A stretch of 64,000 nucleotides of DNA from Leucobacter luti (GCF_019464495.1 NZ_CP080492.1:1736001-1800000); one strand, 5' to 3'. Shown: positions 18,246 to 27,471, counted from the first letter of the stretch. A program made the numbers and translations. Notes: a model not told the origin generated them from the letters alone.

Positions 18246-19651
18246 CTGCGCGTGAGGTCGATCTGCGCCACAGCTTCCGCGGTGAGCCTGCGTTTGAGAT
18301 CAAGTGAGGCACCGATCTCTTCGGCGAGGTGCGGTCGTGATGATATGAGCTCGTCAACGGTCGAAATCGGAAGCGTCAACACGGTGAGGATCTCACCAGC
18401 TACGGAGACCGCGTGCGCCGGCTCCCGCGTCAGTGCGGTCAGGCCGATCAGATCACCAGGACTCGCCGATGAGAATTCGAACCGCCCCCCGTCCACATCG
18501 AGGGCAATCGCAGCGCGGCCGGAGAGCACGACGTGCACGGCATCAGGCACCACTCCCGCAGGCTGCACCACTTCGCCCACCCCAAAGCGTTCCAAACGTG
18601 AGGTACGACGGAGCAGCTCCTGACCAGTCTCACGGAGGTGCAGTGTCGGGGTGACGAACTCGATCGCTTCCTCAAGTCGCGCGGGATCTGCGAGCGGATC
18701 GGTGCCGTCACCGTCGAGCGCGAACCCACGCCGCCTGGCCGCGTACCAGAGCCAAGACAGATACAGCGACTGCGCGCGCTGCGCGTCGGCTGGCCCGTCC
18801 AGCGGGATCGACACTTCGTAGCTGGCGTTGCCGGCATACTCAACGCTGGGGCTTTCACCTCGACGAAGCACTGGCAGGCCGCTCGCAACTTCCAACAGCA
18901 GGGACATTACCTCGTGCGGTGGATCATCGGTCGTGAATTTCGCTGCCACAGTGGCGCTGTACGGTCCATCCGGCTCGCTGAGGTTCGTGAACGAGGCCCC
19001 CGAGAGCGTCGAGTTCGGCACGATCTGGATCCCGGAACCGGTGTCAATGTGTACTGCACGCCAGTTCACCTCAACCACTCGACCGCGCACGCTTCCCGTG
19101 TCGAGCCAATCGCCGATTTTGAACGGCTGTTCGAAGAGCAACAGCAAACCTGAGATGACTCCGCCCACCGCATTCTGCAGCGCGAGTCCAATAACGATCG
19201 AGGTGACTCCGAGTGCGGCGAACAGCCCGCCAACATCGGCTTCCCATACCCACGAGAACAGGATCGCGAGCCCCACGGCCACGAGCACGAGTCGCGCGAT
19301 CTCCACGAAGATCGACGGGATCCGCTCCCGCCAGGTGCCCGGCGTCGCGCTTGCGAATAGCGCTGCGTTGAAGGAGGACAGCACCAGCAGGATCAGCAGG
19401 AAGCCGAACACCGTTGCCGCAACGCGCACCCAGACCAGATCCGCCGGAGAGGTCAGCGCAAAGGCGAGTAGCGCGAACAGCGCACCGGCCGGAATTACCC
19501 AGTTGCGCAGGAACCTGATCGGCCCCGCCATCGGGTGCCGCCGGCGCGTCAGCGCGTTGCTGAGCTCGGTGAGAGTCACGAGCACCACTGGCACCCCCAC
19601 CGCAAGGGTGATGATCCACCAGGTCCAAGACTGGCTGAAGAGCTCGGCCAC
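18227..19651 (-). CDS. MscS-type channel with C-terminal cyclic-nucleotide-binding domain
   Basis: About 474 residues. Four hydrophobic helices lead into the MscS pore and beta domain (IVIGLALQNAVGGVISGLLLL, FKIGDWLDTGSVRGRVVEVNWR, IQIVPNSTL). The last ~130 residues form a cyclic-nucleotide-binding fold (FGVGEVVQPAGVVPDAVHVVLSGRAAI, FSSASPGDLIGLTALTREPAHAV). This matches the bacterial cyclic-nucleotide-gated (bCNG) branch of the MscS superfamily. The usual RxA/GE phosphate-cassette motif reads PGDLIGLTALTREPAHAV, so an arginine is present but the glutamate is not. The GTG start at 19651 lies 1 nt after the cyclase stop, so the two are translationally coupled. Confidence 0.87.
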   Translation of the reverse strand: MAELFSQSWTWWIITLAVGVPVVLVTLTELSNALTRRRHPMAGPIRFLRNWVIPAGALFALLAFALTSPADLVWVRVAATVFGFLLILLVLSSFNAALFASATPGTWRERIPSIFVEIARLVLVAVGLAILFSWVWEADVGGLFAALGVTSIVIGLALQNAVGGVISGLLLLFEQPFKIGDWLDTGSVRGRVVEVNWRAVHIDTGSGIQIVPNSTLSGASFTNLSEPDGPYSATVAAKFTTDDPPHEVMSLLLEVASGLPVLRRGESPSVEYAGNASYEVSIPLDGPADAQRAQSLYLSWLWYAARRRGFALDGDGTDPLADPARLEEAIEFVTPTLHLRETGQELLRRTSRLERFGVGEVVQPAGVVPDAVHVVLSGRAAIALDVDGGRFEFSSASPGDLIGLTALTREPAHAVSVAGEILTVLTLPISTVDELISSRPHLAEEIGASLDLKRRLTAEAVAQIDLTRRVTRGR

Positions 19652-19652
19652 G

Positions 19653-21815
19653 CTAGACCACCTTCCAAACCGTCTCACGTTCGCCGCGAGACTCGATCGT
19701 TCCGGCCTCGACGTAGTCAAAGATCTCTTGGGTGCGGGTGTAGACCGTCTGGCTCACGAATACCCCTGGCTCATCGGTCACTGAGCGCACACGATACGCG
19801 AGGCTCACCGCGTCGCCCCAGAGGTCATACGCCAGCGATGTTCGGGCTACGAGCCCGCTCGTGACGGTGCCCATATCGACACCAGCGCGCACGGAGATCG
19901 ATGTTCGGTTCTGTGCGTTGAATCGTTCGACGACAGCGATCAGCGACTTCGCGAACTCTACGCTCCGCCGCACGTTATCGACGCGCGGCACCACCAGACC
20001 GGAAGACGCAAGGTAGCCGCCGCGCAGCGTGCGCACCTTTTCGACCCCCGCCTTTTCTGCGGCCTCGTCGAACCCACGCATCAGGGTGTTGAGCTGACGG
20101 ATCTCCTCTTCCGGCGAGAGCCCCCGCGCGTTCTCGTCGAAGCCCACGAGTTCCGCGAACACGACTGAGACGTTCTCGTGTGCCTCACTGATCGCTTCGT
20201 CGCCCTGTTTGTACTTGGCAGCGACACTTTCGGGCATGAGCGTGTGCAGGAGCTTCTCGTTCTCCGCCCGCTGCTCCTCAATAAGGTCTTGTTTGAGTTG
20301 CAGACTCGATGCCATGTCGTTGAATGCGATTCCGAGTCCGCCGAACTCATCGCGCGAGCCCTCCGGCACTCTCACGTCGAGGTCCCCTTCGGCGACCCGG
20401 TGGGTTGCATCGACCAAGCGCCGGATCGGTCGCGTGAAGACTTGCGCGAGCACCAGCGACAGCAGCGATACCGCAACAAGAATGCCGAGGAGAGAAAGCA
20501 GGACGTTGCGAGTAAAAGTCGTCACCGGAGCGAACGCCTCACTCGTGTCGATGCGCGCAACGATCATCCAGTCGACGTCTTCGACATCCAACGGAGCGTA
20601 GGCAGTGATGCTCTCCCCACCGATGTAGTCACGGCCAACAATGGCGCCTGTTTTCCCGAGCTTCGCCGAATCCACCGCTTTCGTGTCGACTTTCTGAAGC
20701 AGCACGGTGCCTCCGACGTCAACAATGCGCTGAGCCACCCGCGGAGAGTTGCCCCCGTTGATCGCCTTCTGTGCATAGCTTTCCGGTTCTTCGATGAGTT
20801 TGCGTGAGTTGCTGCGCATGAGGTTGTCGCGCCCGACAAGGTAGACCTCACCGTCGTCGCCCAGGCCTTGCTCTTTCCAGTGCTCTTCCCCGGTCATGAC
20901 GTCGTTGATGCGGTCGATCGAGACTTGGAATGCCATCGCGCCTGTGACCCCACTGTCGTTGCCGACGGGTGACACGATCCAAATCGCTGGCACATTCAGA
21001 GACGGGATCCAGCGTTCGTAGTCGGTCATGACAACGGTGTCGACCGAGTTTGTAGCCATCGCCGTGCGATACGCCTCGGCGAACGCCGTCTCCCGGTAGG
21101 GGCCGGTGTTCAGGTTTGTGCCGAGCTCGGCACCTTTGTATGCCGAGAACACCACGTCGCCGTCGGTGTTCAATAGCAGCGCGTCCTCATATCCTGCCTG
21201 CTCAATGAGGCGTCCGAAGTAGTCGCCGTAGCGTTCAGCAGCGGCCGAGTAGGACGTTCCGTCCCCGGCATCGTTGGACCGCAACAGTGTGTCGTAGTCG
21301 GCGTCAAAGTCTTGGTTCTGCACCGTGTACTGGAGCTGCAGGTATTTTCCGGCGTTCGACTCCGGGATAAACGCGCGATCACCGTACGCCTCTGTGTTGC
21401 GCTGCTCGAGTTCAGGGATGAACACGTCTCGGTAGTATGCCGCGAGTTGCTCGTCTTCTTCCTCGCTCACAGCCGGACGGCTCTGCAGTTGCGCGAAGCC
21501 AGCGTTCATTTCCTTCGAGAGCGTCTGCGCACTGAGGTTGCGAGACTGCAACGAGGCATCGAGCCGGAAGGAGCGCACCGCGTTTTCTATCTCTGTCGCG
21601 CGCATCGAGCGGATCGTGACGAGCTGGTCCACCGCGGCCTCGTGCAGCGACTGTCGCCCGTTCACAAAGCCAATAGCGCCGACAACGATCGAAGAGACCA
21701 GACTGACCCCCAGCAGCATCACCAGCAGCTTTGATTGAATACTCAAGCCACCCAGGTGCTTGCGTTTCTTCCCAGGCATTTCGTGGGTCACTTCAGTACT
21801 ACTGCCGTCGCTCAT
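19653..21815 (-). CDS. Membrane sensor with Cache, HAMP and class III cyclase-like domain
   Basis: 720 residues. TM1 (about 25-47) is followed by a ~320-residue extracytoplasmic Cache-like sensor. TM2 is near 375-398, HAMP near 398-450 (RPIRRLVDATHRVAEGDLDVRVP), and a class III cyclase domain lies from about 510 to the end. The adenine-recognition Lys (EKVRT) and Asp (YDLWGDAV) and the transition-state Arg (AYRV) are present. The first metal Asp reads Glu (FAELVGF). The second, normally in a GDA/GY turn, reads Gly (LRGGYLASSG), and the Asn is Ser. The enzyme may be weak or inactive, or a nucleotide sensor. Its partner is the CNB-MscS channel. Confidence 0.87.
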   Translation of the reverse strand: MSDGSSTEVTHEMPGKKRKHLGGLSIQSKLLVMLLGVSLVSSIVVGAIGFVNGRQSLHEAAVDQLVTIRSMRATEIENAVRSFRLDASLQSRNLSAQTLSKEMNAGFAQLQSRPAVSEEEDEQLAAYYRDVFIPELEQRNTEAYGDRAFIPESNAGKYLQLQYTVQNQDFDADYDTLLRSNDAGDGTSYSAAAERYGDYFGRLIEQAGYEDALLLNTDGDVVFSAYKGAELGTNLNTGPYRETAFAEAYRTAMATNSVDTVVMTDYERWIPSLNVPAIWIVSPVGNDSGVTGAMAFQVSIDRINDVMTGEEHWKEQGLGDDGEVYLVGRDNLMRSNSRKLIEEPESYAQKAINGGNSPRVAQRIVDVGGTVLLQKVDTKAVDSAKLGKTGAIVGRDYIGGESITAYAPLDVEDVDWMIVARIDTSEAFAPVTTFTRNVLLSLLGILVAVSLLSLVLAQVFTRPIRRLVDATHRVAEGDLDVRVPEGSRDEFGGLGIAFNDMASSLQLKQDLIEEQRAENEKLLHTLMPESVAAKYKQGDEAISEAHENVSVVFAELVGFDENARGLSPEEEIRQLNTLMRGFDEAAEKAGVEKVRTLRGGYLASSGLVVPRVDNVRRSVEFAKSLIAVVERFNAQNRTSISVRAGVDMGTVTSGLVARTSLAYDLWGDAVSLAYRVRSVTDEPGVFVSQTVYTRTQEIFDYVEAGTIESRGERETVWKVV

Positions 21816-22051
21816 GTATCCCCCTACGCTGGACGATCAGTTCCCTTACGGGTGCAACTGTAGTGGCGTCACTCCGCGAGGCGCCACAAGTTTCCTTCGA
21901 CGCGAGCCGTACGGAGTTGCCGAGATTCCGAACGTCGCTCTCAACGGAGTTCCCGAAGCACGGAAAGGGGGACACAACTGTCCTCTCCGGCGTGGGGTTC
22001 GCGCACCGGTCCAGGCGATAGCGCAGCGCGGGAGCCTATGACGGCACGACG

Positions 22052-22720
22052 TCAGTCGGAAGCAGCGTCCGCAGCTGGCAACTGATAGATCCGCTCCGTG
22101 GCGAGCTCGGCTGCAATGGCATCCCGTGATTCGATCGCCGATGAGAGCTTCGCCACCTCCGTTCGAATCTCGTCCTGATCGAAGAGGCGGGCGAAAAACT
22201 CGACCGGGACTTTGAAGAAGAGCCCCGTCATAGCGTCCTGATACACGCCTTGCAAGATCGCATTGCCACACTGCTGCGCCAGGCGCTCCCACATCTTGAG
22301 CACGGTGTTTCGCGTCTGTGGAAGCCCTGCCGACTCGAGGTCCTCTTGGATGTGACTCAGATCAGCAATGATCCGCGTGCGGGACTTCTTATCGAGCCTC
22401 GGAACAGCGAGACGCACGATTCCACCGAGCAGAACGCCCAGCGTCTGCATCGCTTCGAGCGCTTCTTCCTCGCGCGGCACCACAACGCGCGTGTATCGGT
22501 TCGGCTCCATCTCGACGAGCCCGGTGCGCGCGAGCTCGTTGAGTGCATCCCGGATCGGTGTCCGCGAGACTCCGAGCCAGTCTTGGAGTTCTTTGTCGTG
22601 AAGTGTCTCGCCGGGCTCGAGCGTGCCGTCCATAATGGCCTCGCGCAACCGGTCCTCGACGACGTCGCGCAGGAGCACACGCCGGGCCGCCGTCGTGGTC
22701 TTGGTACCAGGAATGGGCAT
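22052..22720 (-). CDS. GntR-family regulator, paralogue 1
   Basis: A winged helix-turn-helix of the GntR type occupies about residues 12-80 (LREAIMDGTLEPGETLHDKE, WLGVSRTPIRDALNELARTGLVE). The C-terminal helical domain resembles a reduced FCD domain without clear metal-ligand histidines. The start is the ATG at 22720 behind a strong GAGGAGG site. An inverted repeat 30-55 bp upstream (22751-22776) is a candidate operator. No metabolic gene adjoins it, so the ligand is unknown. It is paralogous to the gene at 22867. Confidence 0.86.
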   Translation of the reverse strand: MPIPGTKTTTAARRVLLRDVVEDRLREAIMDGTLEPGETLHDKELQDWLGVSRTPIRDALNELARTGLVEMEPNRYTRVVVPREEEALEAMQTLGVLLGGIVRLAVPRLDKKSRTRIIADLSHIQEDLESAGLPQTRNTVLKMWERLAQQCGNAILQGVYQDAMTGLFFKVPVEFFARLFDQDEIRTEVAKLSSAIESRDAIAAELATERIYQLPAADAASD

Positions 22721-22750
22721 GGTCCTCCTCGGTGTGCGCGAATAGCATAT

Positions 22751-22776
22751 TGGCATGCCGAGATACGAGCATGCCA
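22751..22776 (-). promoter_or_regulatory. Inverted repeat, candidate GntR operator
   Basis: TGGCATGC and GCATGCCA are perfect 8-base arms separated by 10 bp, just upstream of the GntR start codon. The layout fits autoregulation by a dimeric winged-helix protein. Confidence 0.5.
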
Positions 22777-22866
22777 CTGGATAGTATCGCGAAGCCCTGC
22801 GAGGGAGAAAACCCAGCCGGCATGGAAGTCGACTCCTGAGCTCGTCTCGCCGCTCGAAATTCGGGC

Positions 22867-23508
22867 CTATCCGGGGTGAATGGACTCTACCGCTCGCCCC
22901 GCTCCGGAGCCGTCTCCCGACCGCACAGCCGCGGCCAGCATGTCATATTCGAGCGACAGACGATCCCACTCGATTTCAGCGTTCGCCAGCGTGATACCCA
23001 AGTGGTAGGCATAGCTCGGCCCCACGGTGTGGCACAACTGTTGCAGCACCGGATTCCCACACTCGCGCTGCATGATCGCAAAGAACTCAACCACATCACG
23101 AGCGAAGCTCTCGCGATCCCGCGAGCGCAGCTCCTGAGCAATCTGCTCCGCCAAAGCCGCCGCATGCTCACGCTTCTTCACGCTCAGGCGAACGACTGCC
23201 CATCGCGTCACCCCCGACATGAGCACTCCCACGGTGCCGCTCACGTGTCTGGAGTTCCTCGGGTCCGGGTTCACCACGCGTGTAAACGACTGCGCCGCAG
23301 TCTCGACGAGCCCCTCGCGCACGAGAGCGTCGATGGCTTGCCGCACGGGAGTGCGTGATACCCCGAGCCATGCTTGGAGCGCGCTGTCTTCAAGCCGCTC
23401 CCCCGGCGCAAACTGTCCAGTGAGGATTGCCTCACGAATCGCGTCGTGAACATCGTCCCGAAGCAGGCGCCTGGCGGGAATCTCAATGCGCTGCTTCGGA
23501 ACGGGCAT
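22867..23508 (-). CDS. GntR-family regulator, paralogue 2
   Basis: 213 residues with the same architecture as its neighbour: N-terminus MPVPKQRIEIPARR and helix-turn-helix IREAILTGQFAPGERLEDSALQ / WLGVSRTPVRQAIDALVREGLVE. The C-terminal helical domain includes FFAIMQRECGNPVLQQL, which aligns with LAQQCGNAILQGVYQ in paralogue 1. It therefore looks like a tandem duplication that has diverged. The ATG at 23508 has a weak ribosome site. Effector and targets are unknown. Confidence 0.85.
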   Translation of the reverse strand: MPVPKQRIEIPARRLLRDDVHDAIREAILTGQFAPGERLEDSALQAWLGVSRTPVRQAIDALVREGLVETAAQSFTRVVNPDPRNSRHVSGTVGVLMSGVTRWAVVRLSVKKREHAAALAEQIAQELRSRDRESFARDVVEFFAIMQRECGNPVLQQLCHTVGPSYAYHLGITLANAEIEWDRLSLEYDMLAAAVRSGDGSGAGRAVESIHPG

Positions 23509-23516
23509 GAGGCTAG

Positions 23517-23550
23517 TATTCCAGCATTTGCCTCCGGCTGGGTGGGAATA
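23517..23550 (-). promoter_or_regulatory. Spaced inverted repeat upstream of GntR paralogue 2
   Basis: TATTCC and GGAATA arms 22 bp apart (with CAGC/GCTG inner matches) lie just upstream of the start. This is a possible autoregulatory operator, weaker than the one before paralogue 1. Confidence 0.3.
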
Positions 23551-23622
23551 TCAGCCACTGTTCACTCTCACCCCGGGTGAGGCACCGATGCCGCTCCGTA
23601 CATGTGCGTCGTTCAGCGGCGG

Positions 23623-24540
23623 CTATGAGCCGCCCAAACTCGTGAGCAGGGTGACCGTGACCGGGTGATCGCCCGCGGTGGCGAGGCCGAGTGCCGTCTC
23701 GCCTTCCGCGTTCACCGCGGATATCTCTGCGCCCGCCCGCACGGCCAGTGCGGTGCGATCAGGGTCTCCTGCCGCGGCGGCCGCGTAGAGCGCGGCCTGC
23801 GCGTCTGCCGCCGGAATGGGCGCCTGGAGTGCGAGTCGAATCAGCTCAGCCTGGCGCCCCAACCCGTAGCGCACCGCGAGCATCTCGGGCGTCTCCCCCG
23901 TGTTGACAGTGGGAATCGATAGGTCGACGCCCGCCGCAATAAGCACACGCGCAGTGTCTTGGTATTCCTGCACCTGTTCGGGCTTGGCATAGATCAGCGC
24001 CTCATGCAGCGCGACGTACCCGGGAAAGTTCACGTGATCCAGGCTGATCCCGGACGTGATGAGCGTGCCAACCACTGCCGTGTGGCCTCGCTCCGCTGCG
24101 CGGATCAGGCCAGTGCCGTTGTAGGAATCAAGGCTTGCGAGGTCGGCACCGTGCGCCAGTGTCAGCGCGAGCAGCTCCGCGTACCCCTCACTCGTCGCAA
24201 CCAGATACGCACTCTGCACAGTCTCGTCTTTCGCATTCACATCGGCCCCGGCCACAATCAGCGCTTCCGCCTCCGGAACGTCGTTCGCCCAAGCGGCCGC
24301 GATGAGTCGTGAATCGAGTTCCGCTTGGGCGAGACCCCTGAGATCCTCGCGGACTATCGGAGCAGGTGGCACAGTCGGCTTCGGTGCGGGTGTGGGTACG
24401 GCACTCGGCGCGGGCGTCACCGTCGAGGCTGGTGGTGCAGCGCTGTCCGGCTCAGGGGCGCAGCCCGCGAGCGCGAGCGCGGCGAGCGCAGTAACGGCCG
24501 TAGCCCAAAACAGTCGAGGCAGGCGAGGAGCGGAAGACAT
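23623..24540 (-). CDS. Ankyrin-repeat lipoprotein
   Basis: 305 residues with a signal peptide ending in the lipobox ALAGC and a threonine/proline-rich spacer of about 35 residues. Five to six ankyrin-like repeats follow (AEALIVAGADVNAKDE, GLIRAAERGHTAVVGTLITSG, ALAVRAGAEISAVNAEGETALGLA). It would sit on the outer face of the membrane and bind a protein partner, which is unknown. The gene stands alone, with a 120-190 bp gap on either side. Confidence 0.87.
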   Translation of the reverse strand: MSSAPRLPRLFWATAVTALAALALAGCAPEPDSAAPPASTVTPAPSAVPTPAPKPTVPPAPIVREDLRGLAQAELDSRLIAAAWANDVPEAEALIVAGADVNAKDETVQSAYLVATSEGYAELLALTLAHGADLASLDSYNGTGLIRAAERGHTAVVGTLITSGISLDHVNFPGYVALHEALIYAKPEQVQEYQDTARVLIAAGVDLSIPTVNTGETPEMLAVRYGLGRQAELIRLALQAPIPAADAQAALYAAAAAGDPDRTALAVRAGAEISAVNAEGETALGLATAGDHPVTVTLLTSLGGS

Positions 24541-24730
24541 GAGGATCCTTTCGATGCACGCTGTCGCGCAGCGCGGATGGAGTCACTCTCGACGCTACGG
24601 GGCACGTCGCTCGACCGACTCAATCGATTGATTGAGTTTGCGCTGCGCTCGCAAATTCAGCATCGGCGAGCTGGGCACCGTTCCCTCCACGCCGGCCGCA
24701 CTGGGGGCTCCAGCGCGGTGCTCCCCGGCG

Positions 24731-25186
24731 CTACGCCTTCGGAACCGGCGGGCCCAGCCACAGCAGCAGCGTGAACACCGCGGTAACACCAACGAGCAGC
24801 ACGATCAGGGCGAGGATCGGGTGCCGCAGTACCCACGCCTGTACGTGCTCGATGAAGCCGCGCGGCTCGTCGCGGCCCGGCGCCAGCCGCCACTCACCGG
24901 TAAGCAGGCCGCGCTTGTCGATCGCGAGCTCGAACGGGAGCGTCGCGAACGGCACGACGGCTGAAACGAGTCCGAGAACGCCGACCCCCGCCTTCCACTT
25001 CTGGTTCACCCACACGAACACTGTGACCACGCAGTAGGCGAGGAACACGAAGCCGTGCACACCACCCGCGACGCTCACCAGCGAGTCCGTCACGCCGGTG
25101 CCGCGGAGGATGAGTGCGGTGATCAGTCCCGCCCAGGTCACGAGTTCGGCAAACGCAAAGATCCGGAACAGTGTGCGAGGCAACAT
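24731..25186 (-). CDS. DUF3817 membrane protein
   Basis: 151 residues with an N-terminal DUF3817-like pattern (FRIFAFAELVTWAGLI, VAGGVHGFVFLAYC) over three helices. A short loop (RLAPGRDEPRGFIEHVQ) and a fourth C-terminal helix (HPILALIVLLVGVTAVFTLLLW) follow. The family is common in actinobacteria and has no established function. The ATG at 25186 follows a GGTAGAGACC ribosome site. Confidence 0.82.
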   Translation of the reverse strand: MLPRTLFRIFAFAELVTWAGLITALILRGTGVTDSLVSVAGGVHGFVFLAYCVVTVFVWVNQKWKAGVGVLGLVSAVVPFATLPFELAIDKRGLLTGEWRLAPGRDEPRGFIEHVQAWVLRHPILALIVLLVGVTAVFTLLLWLGPPVPKA

Positions 25187-25231
25187 GGTCTCTACCGTAT
25201 CGCCCCGCCCCTGGCAGGGCGCCAAAAGACG

Positions 25232-25810
25232 CTAGCCGATCGCACCCTCGTGGCGCAGCAGCCGCTCCTTGATGTCCACCCCAAACAGGTAGCCGCCAAG
25301 CCCGCCGTCAGTGCGCACGATCCGGTGGCACGGCACGATGAGCGCGACCAGGTTGTTGGCGCAACCCGAGGCCGCTGCCCGCACCGCGGTCGGCCGTCCC
25401 GCGCGTCCCGCGAGTTCCGTGTAGGTCACGGCCTCTCCAGCGGCAACTCCGCGCAGCGCGCGCCACACCTCGCCCCGGAACGGGGTCTCCGGCTGGGCGA
25501 CGTGGATCGCTTCGACCGCTTCTGTGTCTCCTGCGGCGTAGGCGCGCAGGGCGTCACCAATCGGGCCGGCCGGATCCGGTGCTGCGGCCAGCCCACGCGC
25601 TGCCAACGCGGGGTCGAGTCGCGCAAGGCGCTCGACGAGGCTATCGGCCGTCGGATCCGCCGCGGTCGCGAAACCGGCGGCGCGTACGGCCCCGTCTTCC
25701 GGCGTCCAGATCACGCGGAACGGGTGGCCAACGATTTCAATCACGGCGTGGGCGAGCGGAGCGTGCTGGCCCAGCATGGCCTCCTGTGAGCCCCGAGTTG
25801 CGGCGGTCAT
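25232..25810 (-). CDS. ogt: Methylated-DNA-protein-cysteine methyltransferase
   Basis: Suicide repair protein that takes the alkyl group from O6-alkylguanine onto its own cysteine. The active site IVPCHRIVRTDG is intact, followed by GGYLFGVDIKERLLRHEG. The DNA-binding helix-turn-helix is in the FRGEVWRALRGVAAGEAVTYTELA part. The ATG at 25810 overlaps the stop of the Ada-AlkA gene (ATGA), so the two are co-translated as an alkylation-damage operon. Confidence 0.95.
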   Translation of the reverse strand: MTAATRGSQEAMLGQHAPLAHAVIEIVGHPFRVIWTPEDGAVRAAGFATAADPTADSLVERLARLDPALAARGLAAAPDPAGPIGDALRAYAAGDTEAVEAIHVAQPETPFRGEVWRALRGVAAGEAVTYTELAGRAGRPTAVRAAASGCANNLVALIVPCHRIVRTDGGLGGYLFGVDIKERLLRHEGAIG

Positions 25811-27471
25811 TTCGTGTCCTTTCGTGCGGCTTCCGCGAGGAAGTCGGCCCAGAGGTGCTGTGTGGCGTAGCCGCGGAACGGGCGCCATGATTCAGCAAGC
25901 AGTTCGGCGTCGCGCGGCTTCTCGACACCGAGCGCGCGGCGCAGGATCAGATCGCCCGCCGGGTACGCATCCGGATCGCCGAGCGCACGCATCGCGATGA
26001 GTTCAACGGTCCACGGCCCAACGCCCCGGATCGCGGCAAGCTCGGCGCGTGCCCGATCCCGATCCGCGCCAGGGCCGAGGTCGAGGCCGCCAGCGAGTGC
26101 TGCGGCGAGCGCGCGCAGTGTCTCGGCGCGCGCCCCGGTGATCCGCAGCTCAGTCTGCAGCTCTGCTGCGGTGCGGGTGGCGATACGGGTGACGTCGACG
26201 CGCGGGAGGAACGCTGGCGCAGGATCGGCTGGTCCGGATCCTGCGCCAGCTGCACTCACCCCCGAAGCGCCCGGCCCCGGTCCCGTAAACGCCGCTGCAA
26301 GCCGACCCTGCAGCGTGCGTGCCGCCGCGAGCGACACCTGCTGACCGAGCACGGTCGCGAGCGCGAACTCGTGCGGATCCCGCGCTCCCGGCAGCCGCAG
26401 GCCGGGGCGCGCAGCACGCAAGGGGGCGAGGAGTGGATCCGCCGAAAACGCCTCGGCGATCTGGCCGGGATCGGCGTCGAGGTCGAGCATGCGACGCACC
26501 TTCTGGATCGCCGGCATCGTGTCCGCGAGCTCCGGCAGTGTAAGCACGACGGGGATGCCGACGGTATGTGCTCCGGCCTGCTGAGCCACAGTGGGGATCT
26601 CATCCCAGTCAATGCGGACGACTGCGGTGCCGCCAGGCACGTCGACGGCGTGAGCGGTGATTCCAGTGACATCGGGAGTGCCGGTGGTTCCTGCGCTACT
26701 GACCTGATCGCGGCCCGGAATTGCGTGCGCCAGCAGGAAGGCGCGCATGGCACCCGGGTCGAATGGAGCGCGGGTGCGGAGGCGGAGCGGGATTCGGGGG
26801 CGCTCATCAGAGACGGGGTCTCCAGAAACGGGGGTGGCGGATTCGGTGTTGCGCGATCCAGCACCGCGCGATCCTGCACCGTGCGATCCAGGACCCCGCC
26901 GGGGAAGCTCCGACGGTGCGACCCCAAACTCCTCGCGCATGGTGTCGCCGAACTGGCGCACGCTGCCGAAACCCGCCGCGAACGCGACATCGGCGAGCGA
27001 GAGATCCGTCTGTTCGATGAGTGCGCGGGCAGCATGCGCTCTGCGGGTGCGGGCGAGTTGCAGCGGTGTTGCGCCGATCCCGTCGAGCAGCATGCGGCGC
27101 AAGTGGCGCTCGCTGACCGCGAGTTCGCTTGCGAGGCCGGCGACGCCTGAGGAGTCGATGGCGCCGTCGCGGATCCGCCGCACCGCGCGCGCCACGAGGT
27201 CGCCGCGGGCGTCCCAGTCGCGGGTACCTGGCACTGCGTCGGGGCGGCAGCGCTTGCAGGCGCGGAACCCGGCAGCGACACACGCAGCAGCCGTGCCGAA
27301 GAAGCGGCAGTTCTCGGGCTTCGGCTTGCGCGCCGGGCACGATGGGCGGCAGTAGATTCCGGTGCTCGTGACCCCGAGGTAGACCCGGCCGTCCCAGCGC
27401 GCGTCGCGACCCGACGCCGCGCGGTAGCAGGCGTCGAAGTCGAGCGTGAGGGTGGTTTCGGTGATGGGCAC
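25807..27471 (-). CDS. Ada-type regulator fused to AlkA DNA glycosylase
   Basis: 554 residues in three parts. The Ada metal-binding domain has the zinc cysteines in YCRPSCPARKPKPENCRFF and CKRCRPD; its methyl-accepting Cys senses phosphotriesters. An AraC-type helix-turn-helix follows (VAGLASELAVSERHLRRML, DVAFAAGFGSVRQFGDTMRE). Then come the AlkA N-terminal domain and an HhH-GPD glycosylase (LATVLGQQVSLAAARTLQG, IRGVGPWTVELIAMRALGDPDAYP, with the catalytic Asp near PAGD). The linker holds short degenerate 10-bp repeats (near 26850-26895). This fusion is common in actinobacteria. It probably activates itself and ogt after methylation. Confidence 0.95.
   Translation of the reverse strand: MPITETTLTLDFDACYRAASGRDARWDGRVYLGVTSTGIYCRPSCPARKPKPENCRFFGTAAACVAAGFRACKRCRPDAVPGTRDWDARGDLVARAVRRIRDGAIDSSGVAGLASELAVSERHLRRMLLDGIGATPLQLARTRRAHAARALIEQTDLSLADVAFAAGFGSVRQFGDTMREEFGVAPSELPRRGPGSHGAGSRGAGSRNTESATPVSGDPVSDERPRIPLRLRTRAPFDPGAMRAFLLAHAIPGRDQVSSAGTTGTPDVTGITAHAVDVPGGTAVVRIDWDEIPTVAQQAGAHTVGIPVVLTLPELADTMPAIQKVRRMLDLDADPGQIAEAFSADPLLAPLRAARPGLRLPGARDPHEFALATVLGQQVSLAAARTLQGRLAAAFTGPGPGASGVSAAGAGSGPADPAPAFLPRVDVTRIATRTAAELQTELRITGARAETLRALAAALAGGLDLGPGADRDRARAELAAIRGVGPWTVELIAMRALGDPDAYPAGDLILRRALGVEKPRDAELLAESWRPFRGYATQHLWADFLAEAARKDTK

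Noticed and set aside
18227..21815. Pycsar-type anti-phage system (cyclase plus CNB effector)
   Set aside because: Pycsar cyclases are soluble and their effectors are TM or TIR proteins. Here the cyclase is a Cache-HAMP receptor with altered metal ligands and the partner is an MscS channel, so signalling is likelier. It is kept as a finding, not as defence.
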